DNA of 10,356 bases, taken from positions 1 to 10,356 of the forward strand of contig CAUEUD010000128.1 in the NCBI GenBank assembly GCA_959020865.1, in the 5' to 3' direction. The stretch is from Eubacterium limosum (GTDB lineage: Bacteria; Bacillota; Clostridia; Eubacteriales; Eubacteriaceae). Each line of letters begins with the position of its first letter. Within the stretch, counting starts at the first letter, position 1. Both the position numbers and the translations under genes were made by a program. The notes under the pieces are model-generated. The model was not told where the DNA came from, did no database searches, and saw only the letters and a program-made list of their open reading frames with translations. Shown one piece after another: positions 1-6,723 of this stretch.

Positions 1-1
1 T

Positions 2-70
2 GAAACATATGGCGGATTGAAAAAGAATATGGAATCCGATAGTATAAAAACCAGAAAAGGATATACCTGA
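2..70 (+). CDS. Possible C-terminal tail of an upstream gene (partial)
   Basis: This reading frame is open from the left edge for 22 codons and ends at a TGA (68-70), 44 bp before the ATG of the next gene. The residues are polar and rich in Lys, Ser and Gly and show no recognisable motif. The other two forward frames hit stops at once (1-3, 18-20, 40-42), so if a + strand gene enters from the left, it either ends here or ended within the first bases. The spacing would suit an operon with the acid-sugar genes downstream. No function can be assigned, and a chance open frame is quite possible. Confidence 0.25.
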   Translation, partial: ETYGGLKKNMESDSIKTRKGYT

Positions 71-114
71 AGGTGTTTGATATTCAAACAGTTTTAAAAA
101 GGGGGAAGAAGAAT

Positions 115-1161
115 ATGAAGCCTATTTTAGGGATTACGATTGGTGATCCGGCAGGCATTGGCCCAGAGATCACACTGAAAGCGATGGCCTGTCAGAAGAT
201 TTTGGAAGTGTGCAGCCCGGTGGCTGTCGGGGATAAAAAAGTACTGGAAAATGCTCTGAAAATCACGAAAATTGAAAAGAAACTGGTCGCCGTCAAGGAG
301 GACAGCCTAAAGGAAACCCTGGCTCATCTTGAGAAAGACGCGCTGCCATATATTGATATGGAAATTTTCAAGGAGGATGGCTGGCAGTACGGTAAGGTTG
401 ACGCGGGCTGCGGCGATGCGGGATTCCAATTTATAAAAAAGGGTATTACACTTGCAATGGAGGGCATTCTCGACGGTGTGGTGACTGGCCCGATTAACAA
501 GGAAGCGCTGAACCTTGCCGGGCATCATTTTTCAGGGCACACTGAAATTTTCGCGCATTATACTGGCGCAAAAACATATCGTATGGTCTTGACGAGTGAT
601 AAGCTTCGGGTGATCCACGTGACTACCCATGCGTCAATCCGCAAGGTGTGCGATATGGTTAAAAAAGACCGGATTTATGACACGATCTGTCTGGCAGATG
701 AAACGCTGCGGCTTCTGGGGATTGATTCCCCCAGAATAGGGGTGGCAGGCTTTAACCCGCACTGTTCAGAAGGCGGTCTTTTTGGCGATGAGGAAGCCCT
801 TGAGATTATTCCAGCCATAGAGGCCGCTCAGAAGGCAGGCATAAGGGTCATTGGCCCAGTTTCGCCGGACACGGTTTTTGTAAAAGCGCTCGGCGGCGCC
901 TATGATATGGTGGTGGCCATGTATCATGACCAGGGGCATATTCCGCTTAAGCTCTGTGGGTTTAAGATGGATGCTGGAACCGGTGCTTTTACCAGTATGA
1001 ACGGTGTGAACTGTACGGTTGGCCTGCCGATCATAAGAACCTCTGTGGACCATGGAACCGCCTTTGAGGTGGCAGGGACAGGAAAAGCCAATGAGGAATC
1101 CATGATTGACGCGCTGCACATGGCGGCAGTTATGGCGCGCGGCAGGGAGAAACGGCAATGA
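115..1161 (+). CDS. pdxA2: PdxA2-type 4-phospho-D-threonate/erythronate dehydrogenase (4-hydroxythreonine-4-phosphate dehydrogenase family)
   Basis: The predicted product is a 348-residue NAD-dependent oxidative decarboxylase of the PdxA family. Visible motifs are GDPAGIGPE (10-18), VTGPINKE (123-130), GHTEIFA with H142, TTHASIRKV with H172, NPHCSEGG (214-221), YHDQGHIPLK with H271, and GLPIIRTSVDHGTAFEVAG (303-321). H142, H172 and H271 match the three metal-binding histidines known in E. coli PdxA. I chose the ATG at 115 because GGGGGA (101-106) lies 8 bases upstream and the protein then begins with the usual family N-terminus; a GTG at 73 would add 14 atypical residues. The neighbouring DUF1537 kinase, overlapping by 4 bp, points to PdxA2 (acid-sugar catabolism, 4-phospho-D-threonate to DHAP and CO2) rather than vitamin B6 synthesis. 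The family is certain from sequence; the substrate is inferred from context. Confidence 0.93.
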   Translation: MKPILGITIGDPAGIGPEITLKAMACQKILEVCSPVAVGDKKVLENALKITKIEKKLVAVKEDSLKETLAHLEKDALPYIDMEIFKEDGWQYGKVDAGCGDAGFQFIKKGITLAMEGILDGVVTGPINKEALNLAGHHFSGHTEIFAHYTGAKTYRMVLTSDKLRVIHVTTHASIRKVCDMVKKDRIYDTICLADETLRLLGIDSPRIGVAGFNPHCSEGGLFGDEEALEIIPAIEAAQKAGIRVIGPVSPDTVFVKALGGAYDMVVAMYHDQGHIPLKLCGFKMDAGTGAFTSMNGVNCTVGLPIIRTSVDHGTAFEVAGTGKANEESMIDALHMAAVMARGREKRQ

Positions 1162-2369
1162 TCAGGCTTGTCGTGCTGGCGGATGATTTTACCGGAGCGC
1201 TCGATACAGGCATACAGTTTGGAAAGCTGGGGATCAATACCATTGTAACGCAGCAGGTTGATGCCTGCATGTGCGCAGGCAGGGACTGCGAGGTGCTGGT
1301 CATCAACACAGAGTCGAGACATCTAACAAAAGAAAAGGCTGGCCAAAGGCTTTATGAGATCTCAGACAGTATTAAGAAAGCGGGCGTTCCTTTTCTTTAT
1401 AAAAAAATAGACTCGACCCTCAGGGGAAACATCGGGGCAGAGCTGTACGGCTGCATGAAGGGAATGAAAGCAGAACAGGTAATGCTGGCGCCGGCCTATC
1501 CGGAAAACAAAAGGTACACACGGGGCGGCCTGCAATATATTGATAAGACGCCGCTTTCAGAGACAACCTTTGCACAGGATCCCTTTAATCCAGTCATTTC
1601 CAGTCGTGTTTCAGAGATCATACACAGCCAGTGCGCGATTCCAGTTTATGAAGTTCCAGTCACTGAGCTTGCGCGCCTTGATCTGGAAGCAGAGGGGATT
1701 TATGTTTTTGATGCCGGGAGCCAGAGAGATATGGAAAAGATTGCCGGGCAGTTAAAAGTCTTCAGCCATCTCAGTGTTTTTTCCGGCTGCGCGGGCTTCG
1801 CAGCCTTTCTGCCGTCGCTTTTGGAGATGAAGATACAGGAGGCAAAAGCTTTGAAGATGCCGCGGCCTTTACTGTTAATGTGTGGCAGCATCTGTCCGGT
1901 TTCGGCACGTCAGCTTGAAAAAGCAAAGGCCCTGGGCATTCCTCTTTTCAAGCTTTCGGATTATCTTGAGCTGAGTGAAAATGGGTATCAGGGTTTGAAT
2001 CGGCTGTTTAGAGATATGGAAAGCCAGGCTGGGCATACAATGATTCTGGCGAGCTCTGATGTTGAAAGTGAGAGCCCGTTCCGGCCTGAGCGCAGTGCCG
2101 AGAGAGCGCGGATTGCAGATCGTCTGGGTTACATTACAAAGCGCGCGGCTGAAACATTTGGCTATAAGGATCTTGCTGTTTTTGGCGGGGATACACTTCT
2201 GGCAGTGCTTAACCATTTAAAGCTCAGCGAGCTGAGGCCAGTCGAGGAGATTGAGCCAGGGGTGGTATTGTCCGAGACAGGAGGCTACCGCGTCATTTCA
2301 AAGGCCGGTGGATTGGGAAGAGAAGATGTGGTTGAGAGAATGTTAGCTTATACAGGAGCCGTTTTATGA
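1158..2369 (+). CDS. dtnK: Four-carbon acid-sugar kinase (former DUF1537), probable D-threonate or D-erythronate kinase
   Basis: This 403-residue protein has the two-domain layout of the DUF1537/OtnK kinases. The N-terminal substrate-binding part carries ADDFTGA (8-14) and KKIDSTLRGNIGAE (82-95). The C-terminal nucleotide-binding part carries CGSICPVSARQ (242-252), FGGDTLLAVL (342-351) and the glycine-rich KAGGLGRED (382-390). Family members phosphorylate the 4-hydroxyl of D-threonate, L-threonate or D-erythronate with ATP in the cytoplasm. The start ATG overlaps the TGA of the pdxA2-like gene (ATGA at 1158-1161), so the two are probably translationally coupled. Kinase plus PdxA2 matches the published D-threonate pathway, where the phosphorylated acid is oxidised and decarboxylated to DHAP. 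Length is near the usual ~420. The exact stereoisomer cannot be read from the sequence, so the symbol is provisional. Confidence 0.88.
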   Translation: MIRLVVLADDFTGALDTGIQFGKLGINTIVTQQVDACMCAGRDCEVLVINTESRHLTKEKAGQRLYEISDSIKKAGVPFLYKKIDSTLRGNIGAELYGCMKGMKAEQVMLAPAYPENKRYTRGGLQYIDKTPLSETTFAQDPFNPVISSRVSEIIHSQCAIPVYEVPVTELARLDLEAEGIYVFDAGSQRDMEKIAGQLKVFSHLSVFSGCAGFAAFLPSLLEMKIQEAKALKMPRPLLLMCGSICPVSARQLEKAKALGIPLFKLSDYLELSENGYQGLNRLFRDMESQAGHTMILASSDVESESPFRPERSAERARIADRLGYITKRAAETFGYKDLAVFGGDTLLAVLNHLKLSELRPVEEIEPGVVLSETGGYRVISKAGGLGREDVVERMLAYTGAVL

Positions 2370-4153
2370 AAATTCTTGGAATTTTGCCTTACAAAGGCCT
2401 CATGAAAACAGTGGCGGAAGTCCTTGAGCAGGAGCCGGATATTTCGGCCGATCTTTTTGTCGGCGATATGTATGAAGGCCTGAAAATATTTAAGGAGCAT
2501 TATCAGGATGACGCTTATGATTTTGTGATCTCCCGGGGGCGCACCGCTGGTCTGATTGAGGAGGCGACCCATATCCCGGTTGTTTATATTGATATTTCCG
2601 GTTATGATATGGTGCGCCTGATCCGCCTGCTTCAGACCTATACGGGAAAAACAGCTGTGGTGGGTTTTTCGGCCATTATCAAAAGTATTTATGTGCTGTG
2701 CGATTTGCTCCAGTATGAAATTGACTGTTTTGAGATCAACAGCGAAAATGAGCTTTTTCCCATGCTTTCCAGTCTGCAGAGCCAGGGTTATAATTTTGTT
2801 GCTGGCGATGTGATCACAGCAAAGGCAGCGGACAGCATCGGGCTGAACCATGCCATGATCACCTCTGGCCGGGAAAGTGTTTCCAAGGCGCTGGAGCAGG
2901 CAAAGAAAATGTATGGACAGCTTTCCTATCTCCGCGAAGAGCGCAATTTTTATAAAAAGCTCATCGCCAATGAGGCAGTCCGCATTGATGTGTTTGATGA
3001 GGAAGGGAATATCTTTTTCACCAATGACAAAGCAGAGATGTTTGACGGGATCAGAGCCCATTCTGACATCCAGCGCTACAAGGATCAGATTGATCTGAAA
3101 GGGCATGTTGTTTTTAATCTGACGATGGGCGATGAGCTGTGGCATGTCGAGGGATCTTTGATCGAGGGGAAAGAGAAGCGCTATCTCTTGTATGGAAAAC
3201 GCTACCTGAGCCAGCGGCTGAAAGAAAAGAATATCATCAAGCTGGATAATGATTTTGGCAGGAATACAATGATTCTGTCCCGGTTTGAGAGCAGTAACGC
3301 GATGATGAAGAGGGCCATACAGACAGCACAGGCAAATTGCGAGAACTATAAGCCGATTCTAATTTATGGTGAGCAGGGCACCGGCCGGGAGGATTTTGCC
3401 CTGTCCGTTCATCGTGAAAAACAGCAAAAAAATAAAGAATTCATCCAGGTGAACTGCATGGCACTGAACTGCAGTGAGAGCGACGAAGTCTTTGATACGC
3501 TGTTTTCACTCATTGATAATAAAAAATCCAAAATTATTTTTTTTAATGACATTGACCATCTGAATCTGTCCACACAGCTTCTTCTCTTGTCCTTTTTGCA
3601 CCAGGCCGCCTCAATTAAGAGGCTGAAGCTCCTGGCGTCCTCGGAAATATCCCTTGAGGAAATGATCCAAAAAGGGATTCTCCACTCTGAAATGTATACT
3701 TTTTTCAGCGGTATTCAGATATTCTTGCCGCCGCTGCGGAACCGCAAGGAAGATATCCGCAATCTCAGCAGTCTTTTTATAACACAGTTTAACAGCGAAT
3801 ACGGCAAAGAAATTGTTGGGTTTCAGGAGGAAGCCTACAGTCTCTTAGAAACACTTCCGTGGCATTTTAATATTAAGGAGCTTCGGAATCTGGTCAAGGA
3901 GCTGGTTTTAGAGTCCAATACCCTCTATATATCTAAGGACAGGCTTGGGTATCTTTTAAAAAACCAAAACCGATATCCGGCGGAAAAAGAAAAAAAAGAT
4001 ACAGGGTTAAATCTCGACCAGCCTCTGGAAGACATTGAGCGGGATATTATTACGATTTTGCTGAAGCGGGAAAACCATAACCAGTCCAAGGTGGCAAAAA
4101 GGCTCGGGATCAGCCGAAGCACACTCTGGCGAAAGCTGAAAAATGATTTATAA
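2366..4153 (+). CDS. PrpR-N / PAS-like / degenerate AAA+ / Fis-HTH transcriptional regulator
   Basis: This 595-residue protein has four parts. Residues 1-180 resemble the PrpR N-terminal sensor domain (note ISRGRTAG, 55-62). Residues about 200-285 look like a small PAS-type domain (DVFDEEGNIFFTN). Residues 300-530 are an AAA+ domain like that of sigma-54 activators, and 553-595 form a Fis-type helix-turn-helix (KVAKRLGISRSTLWRKL). The AAA+ core is unusual. Walker A is GEQGTGRE, with Arg where Lys is expected. The GAFTGA loop region is deleted after VNCMALNC. Walker B reads IIFFNDID in place of LFLDEI. The arginine-finger segment before LPPLRNRKEDI is not conserved. It is therefore unlikely to remodel sigma-54 holoenzyme and more likely works as an effector-sensing DNA-binding regulator. 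It overlaps the kinase gene (ATGA, 2366-2369), which suggests local control of acid-sugar genes. The ligand is unknown. Confidence 0.85.
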   Translation: MKILGILPYKGLMKTVAEVLEQEPDISADLFVGDMYEGLKIFKEHYQDDAYDFVISRGRTAGLIEEATHIPVVYIDISGYDMVRLIRLLQTYTGKTAVVGFSAIIKSIYVLCDLLQYEIDCFEINSENELFPMLSSLQSQGYNFVAGDVITAKAADSIGLNHAMITSGRESVSKALEQAKKMYGQLSYLREERNFYKKLIANEAVRIDVFDEEGNIFFTNDKAEMFDGIRAHSDIQRYKDQIDLKGHVVFNLTMGDELWHVEGSLIEGKEKRYLLYGKRYLSQRLKEKNIIKLDNDFGRNTMILSRFESSNAMMKRAIQTAQANCENYKPILIYGEQGTGREDFALSVHREKQQKNKEFIQVNCMALNCSESDEVFDTLFSLIDNKKSKIIFFNDIDHLNLSTQLLLLSFLHQAASIKRLKLLASSEISLEEMIQKGILHSEMYTFFSGIQIFLPPLRNRKEDIRNLSSLFITQFNSEYGKEIVGFQEEAYSLLETLPWHFNIKELRNLVKELVLESNTLYISKDRLGYLLKNQNRYPAEKEKKDTGLNLDQPLEDIERDIITILLKRENHNQSKVAKRLGISRSTLWRKLKNDL

Positions 4154-4179
4154 TAAAACACTTTCGGCTCTTTACTTTC
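4134..4179 (+). terminator. Possible weak terminator at the end of the pdxA2-kinase-regulator operon
   Basis: AGCTGAAA (4134-4141), inside the last codons of the regulator gene, can pair with TTTCGGCT (4162-4169) through 8 bp including one G-U. The loop is 20 bases and the 3' side is T-rich (CTTTACTTTCTT). The loop is long and AT-rich and the T run is broken, so termination may be partial. A new promoter follows directly. Confidence 0.3.
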
Positions 4180-4208
4180 TTGAAGTCCCTGAATCATGGT
4201 GATAGAAT
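4180..4208 (+). promoter_or_regulatory. Predicted sigma-A promoter for the LarA-like/cyclase operon
   Basis: TTGAAG (4180-4185) and TAGAAT (4203-4208) are separated by exactly 17 bases, each one or two changes from consensus. Transcription would begin near 4215, just before the structured leader. No convincing -24/-12 sigma-54 element was seen between 4154 and 4304, which fits the degenerate AAA+ domain of the neighbouring regulator. Confidence 0.55.
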
Positions 4209-4214
4209 ACGTGT

Positions 4215-4299
4215 GACCTAAGGGAGGGAGCGTAGAGAACCAAATGTGTTCTGAAATGAAACAACCTCTCCTGAAAACAACGTACAGGTAAAGGAGGGG
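4215..4299 (+). promoter_or_regulatory. Structured leader with Shine-Dalgarno-sequestering hairpin and a competing pairing
   Basis: CCTCTCCT (4265-4272) can pair over 8 bp (one G-U) with AGGAGGGG (4292-4299), the ribosome-binding site of the TTG start at 4305. The same pyrimidine strand can instead pair over 7 bp (two G-U) with GGGAGGG (4222-4228) near the predicted transcript start. In that second fold the Shine-Dalgarno would be free. A small hairpin AGAAC/GTTCT (4235-4251 region) sits between. The mutually exclusive pairings resemble a translational switch. I do not recognise a known riboswitch class, and the purine/pyrimidine bias makes some complementarity expected by chance. Confidence 0.4.
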
Positions 4300-4304
4300 A
4301 TGCG

Positions 4305-5561
4305 TTGATTGAATTTGGACCGTCATTAATACCAGAATTGTACCGCATACGGCAAAAGTGGAGAACTGTTTTTTTAGAGGAGCCAGAAGATACAGTTGTG
4401 CGCCAGATGAGCCGCTATAAAGAGCGAATCAAGCCAGGCAGTCGGATTGGTATCGCGGCAGGGAGCCGTGGAATTTATCACTATAGCCGGATTGTAAAGG
4501 CAGTGGTAAATTTTGTAAGGGAAAGTAAGGCAGAGCCTTTTATCATTCCTGCAATGGGAAGCCATGGCGGCGCCACGGCAGAAGGACAGCTGGAAGTTCT
4601 GAAAGGCTATGGCATTACCGAAGAGAGCATGGGCGCGCCAGTTCTTTCCTCAATGGAAACGAATACGATTGGTTATACAAAAGAGGGGGTACCAGTACAC
4701 TTTGATCAAAATGCCTGCTCAATGGATGGTATCATTATGGTCAACCGGATTAAGCCGCACACAGATTTTCATGGTGAAATCGAGAGCGGCATCATGAAGC
4801 AGATGGTCATTGGGCTTGGAAAACAGCGCGGCGCATCCACCATCCACCGCCGGGGCGTCTATGGCTTGAGTGTTCTCATGCCGGAATCGGCCCGGATTAT
4901 CATGGATAAAATGCCGATTTTGATGGGGGTAGCCATTTTAGAAAACCAGCAGGATCGGACAGCTAAAATTGAGGTGCTGCCTGTGGAGTGTATTGAAGCG
5001 CGTGAGCGTGAGCTGCTGAGGGAGGCCAAGACGCTTCTTCCCGCGCTGCCCTGTGATAAGCTGGATGTTCTGGTTTTGCAGGAAATGGGCAAAAACATCA
5101 GCGGAACAGGGATTGATCCCAACATTGTCGGCCGTTATCTTATTCGGAATATGTCGGATCAGCTTCCGGATATTTACCGCATAGTCTGCCTTGATCTGAC
5201 CGAAGAAAGCCACCACAATGCCATCGGTGTGGGAATCGCGGATTTGATTACCCGCAGAATGTATGAAAAGATTGATCTTGAGCCTACCTATGTCAACACA
5301 ATGACCTCAGGGTTTCTGGAACGTGGATTTATCCCGGTTGTCGCACAGAGCGACCGGGAGGCGATTGAAACCGCGCTGAACTGCTGTAACCGGTATGTCA
5401 CAGCTCAAAATGCAAGAATGATCCTGGCTAAAAACACATTGGAGCTGCAGGAGCTTATCGTTTCAGAAGCACTGCTGCCAGAGCTTGAGGGCAGGGTTGA
5501 AATCATGGGAAAAGTGCAGATCAACTGGGATCAACAGGGATATATGAAAAAATTATTTTAA
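4305..5561 (+). CDS. LarA-like nickel-pincer-cofactor-dependent isomerase (DUF2088 family)
   Basis: The 418-residue length matches lactate racemase LarA (about 425). Visible blocks are AAGSRGIYHY (51-60), PAMGSHGGAT (82-91), NRIKPHTDFHGEIESGIMKQ (147-166) and GLGKQRGASTIHRRG (170-184). LarA binds its Ni-pincer cofactor through one Lys and three His. K165 and H181 are 16 residues apart, as are K184 and H200 of LarA, while H87 and H152 or H156 are at suitable positions for the other two ligands. This mapping is my inference. Characterised homologues racemise or epimerise 2-hydroxyacids. The TTG start is preceded by AGGAGG (4292-4297) at 7 bases; an ATG at 4300 opens only a two-codon frame. A cyclase-family hydrolase follows 24 bp downstream. 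The cofactor genes larB, larC and larE are not in the window. The substrate is unknown; a C2 epimer of a four-carbon acid sugar is a reasonable guess from the neighbours. Confidence 0.8.
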   Translation: MIEFGPSLIPELYRIRQKWRTVFLEEPEDTVVRQMSRYKERIKPGSRIGIAAGSRGIYHYSRIVKAVVNFVRESKAEPFIIPAMGSHGGATAEGQLEVLKGYGITEESMGAPVLSSMETNTIGYTKEGVPVHFDQNACSMDGIIMVNRIKPHTDFHGEIESGIMKQMVIGLGKQRGASTIHRRGVYGLSVLMPESARIIMDKMPILMGVAILENQQDRTAKIEVLPVECIEARERELLREAKTLLPALPCDKLDVLVLQEMGKNISGTGIDPNIVGRYLIRNMSDQLPDIYRIVCLDLTEESHHNAIGVGIADLITRRMYEKIDLEPTYVNTMTSGFLERGFIPVVAQSDREAIETALNCCNRYVTAQNARMILAKNTLELQELIVSEALLPELEGRVEIMGKVQINWDQQGYMKKLF

Positions 5562-5585
5562 ACAGAGATAGAGGAGAGAAGTAAA

Positions 5586-6560
5586 ATGAAAGATTACTAT
5601 GATAACAGCTGGATGGAAAGCAACCGTTGGGGTGAATGGGGCGAAGAAGACGAAGTCGGCGTCATGAATGATCTGACACCAGAGCTTGTCCTGAAGGCAG
5701 TCCAGTATATTAAAAAGGGGAAAATATATGATTTGGAGACCGAACGTTTTAAGGGCATGCCTGTCTGGGCAGGGCACTGCGGTTTCGATATATTAGCCTA
5801 CGCGTCGCCGTCTGGCCGTAAAAACATGAAGGGCAGCGGGCTGAGCCCAGAGTTCAACTGGTCTGAGGACGGGGGAATGCTGGACAGCAGCAAGGACGCC
5901 TATAAAATGGGGCTCAACACGGAAATGCTCATTGCGCCGCTTCATGCAGGCACCCATATTGACGCACTGTGCCACTGGACAACCGGCGAGGATAATCATT
6001 GGTATAATGGCTACTCCGCCGACCGTTACAGCACCAATTATGGCCCGGTTAAATGCGATATTTCCAAGATTCCGCCAATGGTGATGCGGGGCGTGCTTTT
6101 GGATATTGCAGGCTATAAGGGAGTAGAGCGGCTGGACCCCAACTATATTATTACCGCTGAGGACTGCGACGGATGCGCGAAATGGGAAGGCGTTGAGCTG
6201 AAAAAAGGTGACGCCGTAATGCTGAGAACCGGTGAAAACTGGCCGGGACCTGAAGCCTGCTGTGATGCCGGCCTGGGTATTTCCGCCGTCAGATACCTGG
6301 TAGAAGGCAATGGTGCTTTCCTGGTTGGCGATGATATGGCCTGTATTGACGGCTTTAATGCAGATGGTTCATCCTCTGTGCCAGAGCACCCGCAGCCAGT
6401 GCACCACTATCTGCTGATCCAGCAGGCTGTTCATATTATCGAATACTTGCAGCTGGATCAGCTGGCAAAGGATAAATGCTATGAATTCTGCTTTATCTGC
6501 CTGCCCGCAAAGGTTAAATGCGCGACAGGAATGTACGTAAGGCCCATCGCGATGGTCTAA
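5586..6560 (+). CDS. Cyclase-family (kynurenine formamidase-like) metal-dependent hydrolase
   Basis: This 324-residue soluble protein belongs to the cyclase family (PF04199), whose members include kynurenine formamidase and isatin hydrolase and which hydrolyse amide or lactone-like bonds. The diagnostic metal-binding motif is HAGTHIDALCH (120-130), matching HxGTHxDxxxH. Further family marks are RTGENWPG (214-221), VGDDMACID (247-255), PVHHYLLIQQAVHIIEYLQL (271-290) and the C-terminal ATGMYVRPIA (313-322). Ala follows the motif Asp where Pro is common in relatives. The long Trp/Asp/Glu-rich N-terminus (WGEWGEEDEVGVMND) resembles bacterial versions of about 320 residues rather than short formamidases. 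The ATG at 5586 has GAGGAGAG about 7 bases upstream. It is 24 bp after the LarA-like gene and presumably co-transcribed. The substrate is not deducible. Confidence 0.85.
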   Translation: MKDYYDNSWMESNRWGEWGEEDEVGVMNDLTPELVLKAVQYIKKGKIYDLETERFKGMPVWAGHCGFDILAYASPSGRKNMKGSGLSPEFNWSEDGGMLDSSKDAYKMGLNTEMLIAPLHAGTHIDALCHWTTGEDNHWYNGYSADRYSTNYGPVKCDISKIPPMVMRGVLLDIAGYKGVERLDPNYIITAEDCDGCAKWEGVELKKGDAVMLRTGENWPGPEACCDAGLGISAVRYLVEGNGAFLVGDDMACIDGFNADGSSSVPEHPQPVHHYLLIQQAVHIIEYLQLDQLAKDKCYEFCFICLPAKVKCATGMYVRPIAMV

Positions 6561-6592
6561 AAGCTTTTAAAAGTTTATAAATGTTCGCCTCA

Positions 6593-6629
6593 AAAGGGTA
6601 CGGCTGGTAAAAAGGCTGTACCCTTTATT
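6593..6629 (+). terminator. Strong hairpin, probable terminator after the cyclase gene
   Basis: AAAGGGTACGGC (6593-6604) pairs with GCTGTACCCTTT (6615-6626) over 12 bp with one G-U and a 10-base loop. The + strand T run is short (TTTATT), while the opposite strand would read TTTTGAGG, so it could act in either direction. It lies 33 bp after the cyclase stop and before the next promoter region, as expected for an operon boundary. Confidence 0.65.
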
Positions 6630-6690
6630 GCGGTATAAAGATTGAAGTTTACAGAAATTGCCAAAACTTAAGGAGATTTTTTTATTGGTG

Positions 6691-6699
6691 TGATATATT
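6691..6699 (+). promoter_or_regulatory. Predicted extended -10 promoter for the AmmeMemoRadiSam operon
   Basis: TGA followed by TATATT (6691-6699) fits the extended -10 pattern TGnTATAAT. No good -35 hexamer is present 16-18 bases upstream. Transcription would start near 6706, giving a very short leader before the ribosome-binding site AGAGGTG (6711-6717). Confidence 0.4.
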
Positions 6700-6723
6700 A
6701 AAAAGAAAAAAGAGGTGTTGAAG

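Noticed and set aside
73..114. GTG start 14 codons upstream of the PdxA-like ATG
   Set aside because: The extension is not family-like, and the ATG at 115 has GGGGGA 8 bases upstream and starts with the canonical PdxA N-terminus.
766..1322. Long minus-strand open frames opposite the PdxA-like and kinase genes
   Set aside because: They are antisense to conserved domains, have no recognisable protein features and reflect codon bias of the real genes.
2348..3145. 265-codon open frame on the minus strand opposite the regulator
   Set aside because: It lies wholly against a well-supported gene, has no motif and no ribosome-binding site I trust, so it is a shadow frame.
4154..4304. Sigma-54 (-24/-12) promoter near the PrpR-like regulator
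   Set aside because: No TGGC/TGC pair with proper spacing was found; a sigma-A-type TTGAAG-17-TAGAAT is present instead.
4300..4308. ATG immediately before the TTG start of the LarA-like gene
   Set aside because: It encodes only Met-Arg before a stop. The TTG at 4305 fits the AGGAGG spacing and the full-length frame. A coupling role is possible but unsupported.
6715..6723. GTG start for the Memo-AMMECR1 fusion
   Set aside because: The GTG lies within the AGAGGTG ribosome-binding site that correctly serves the ATG at 6724.
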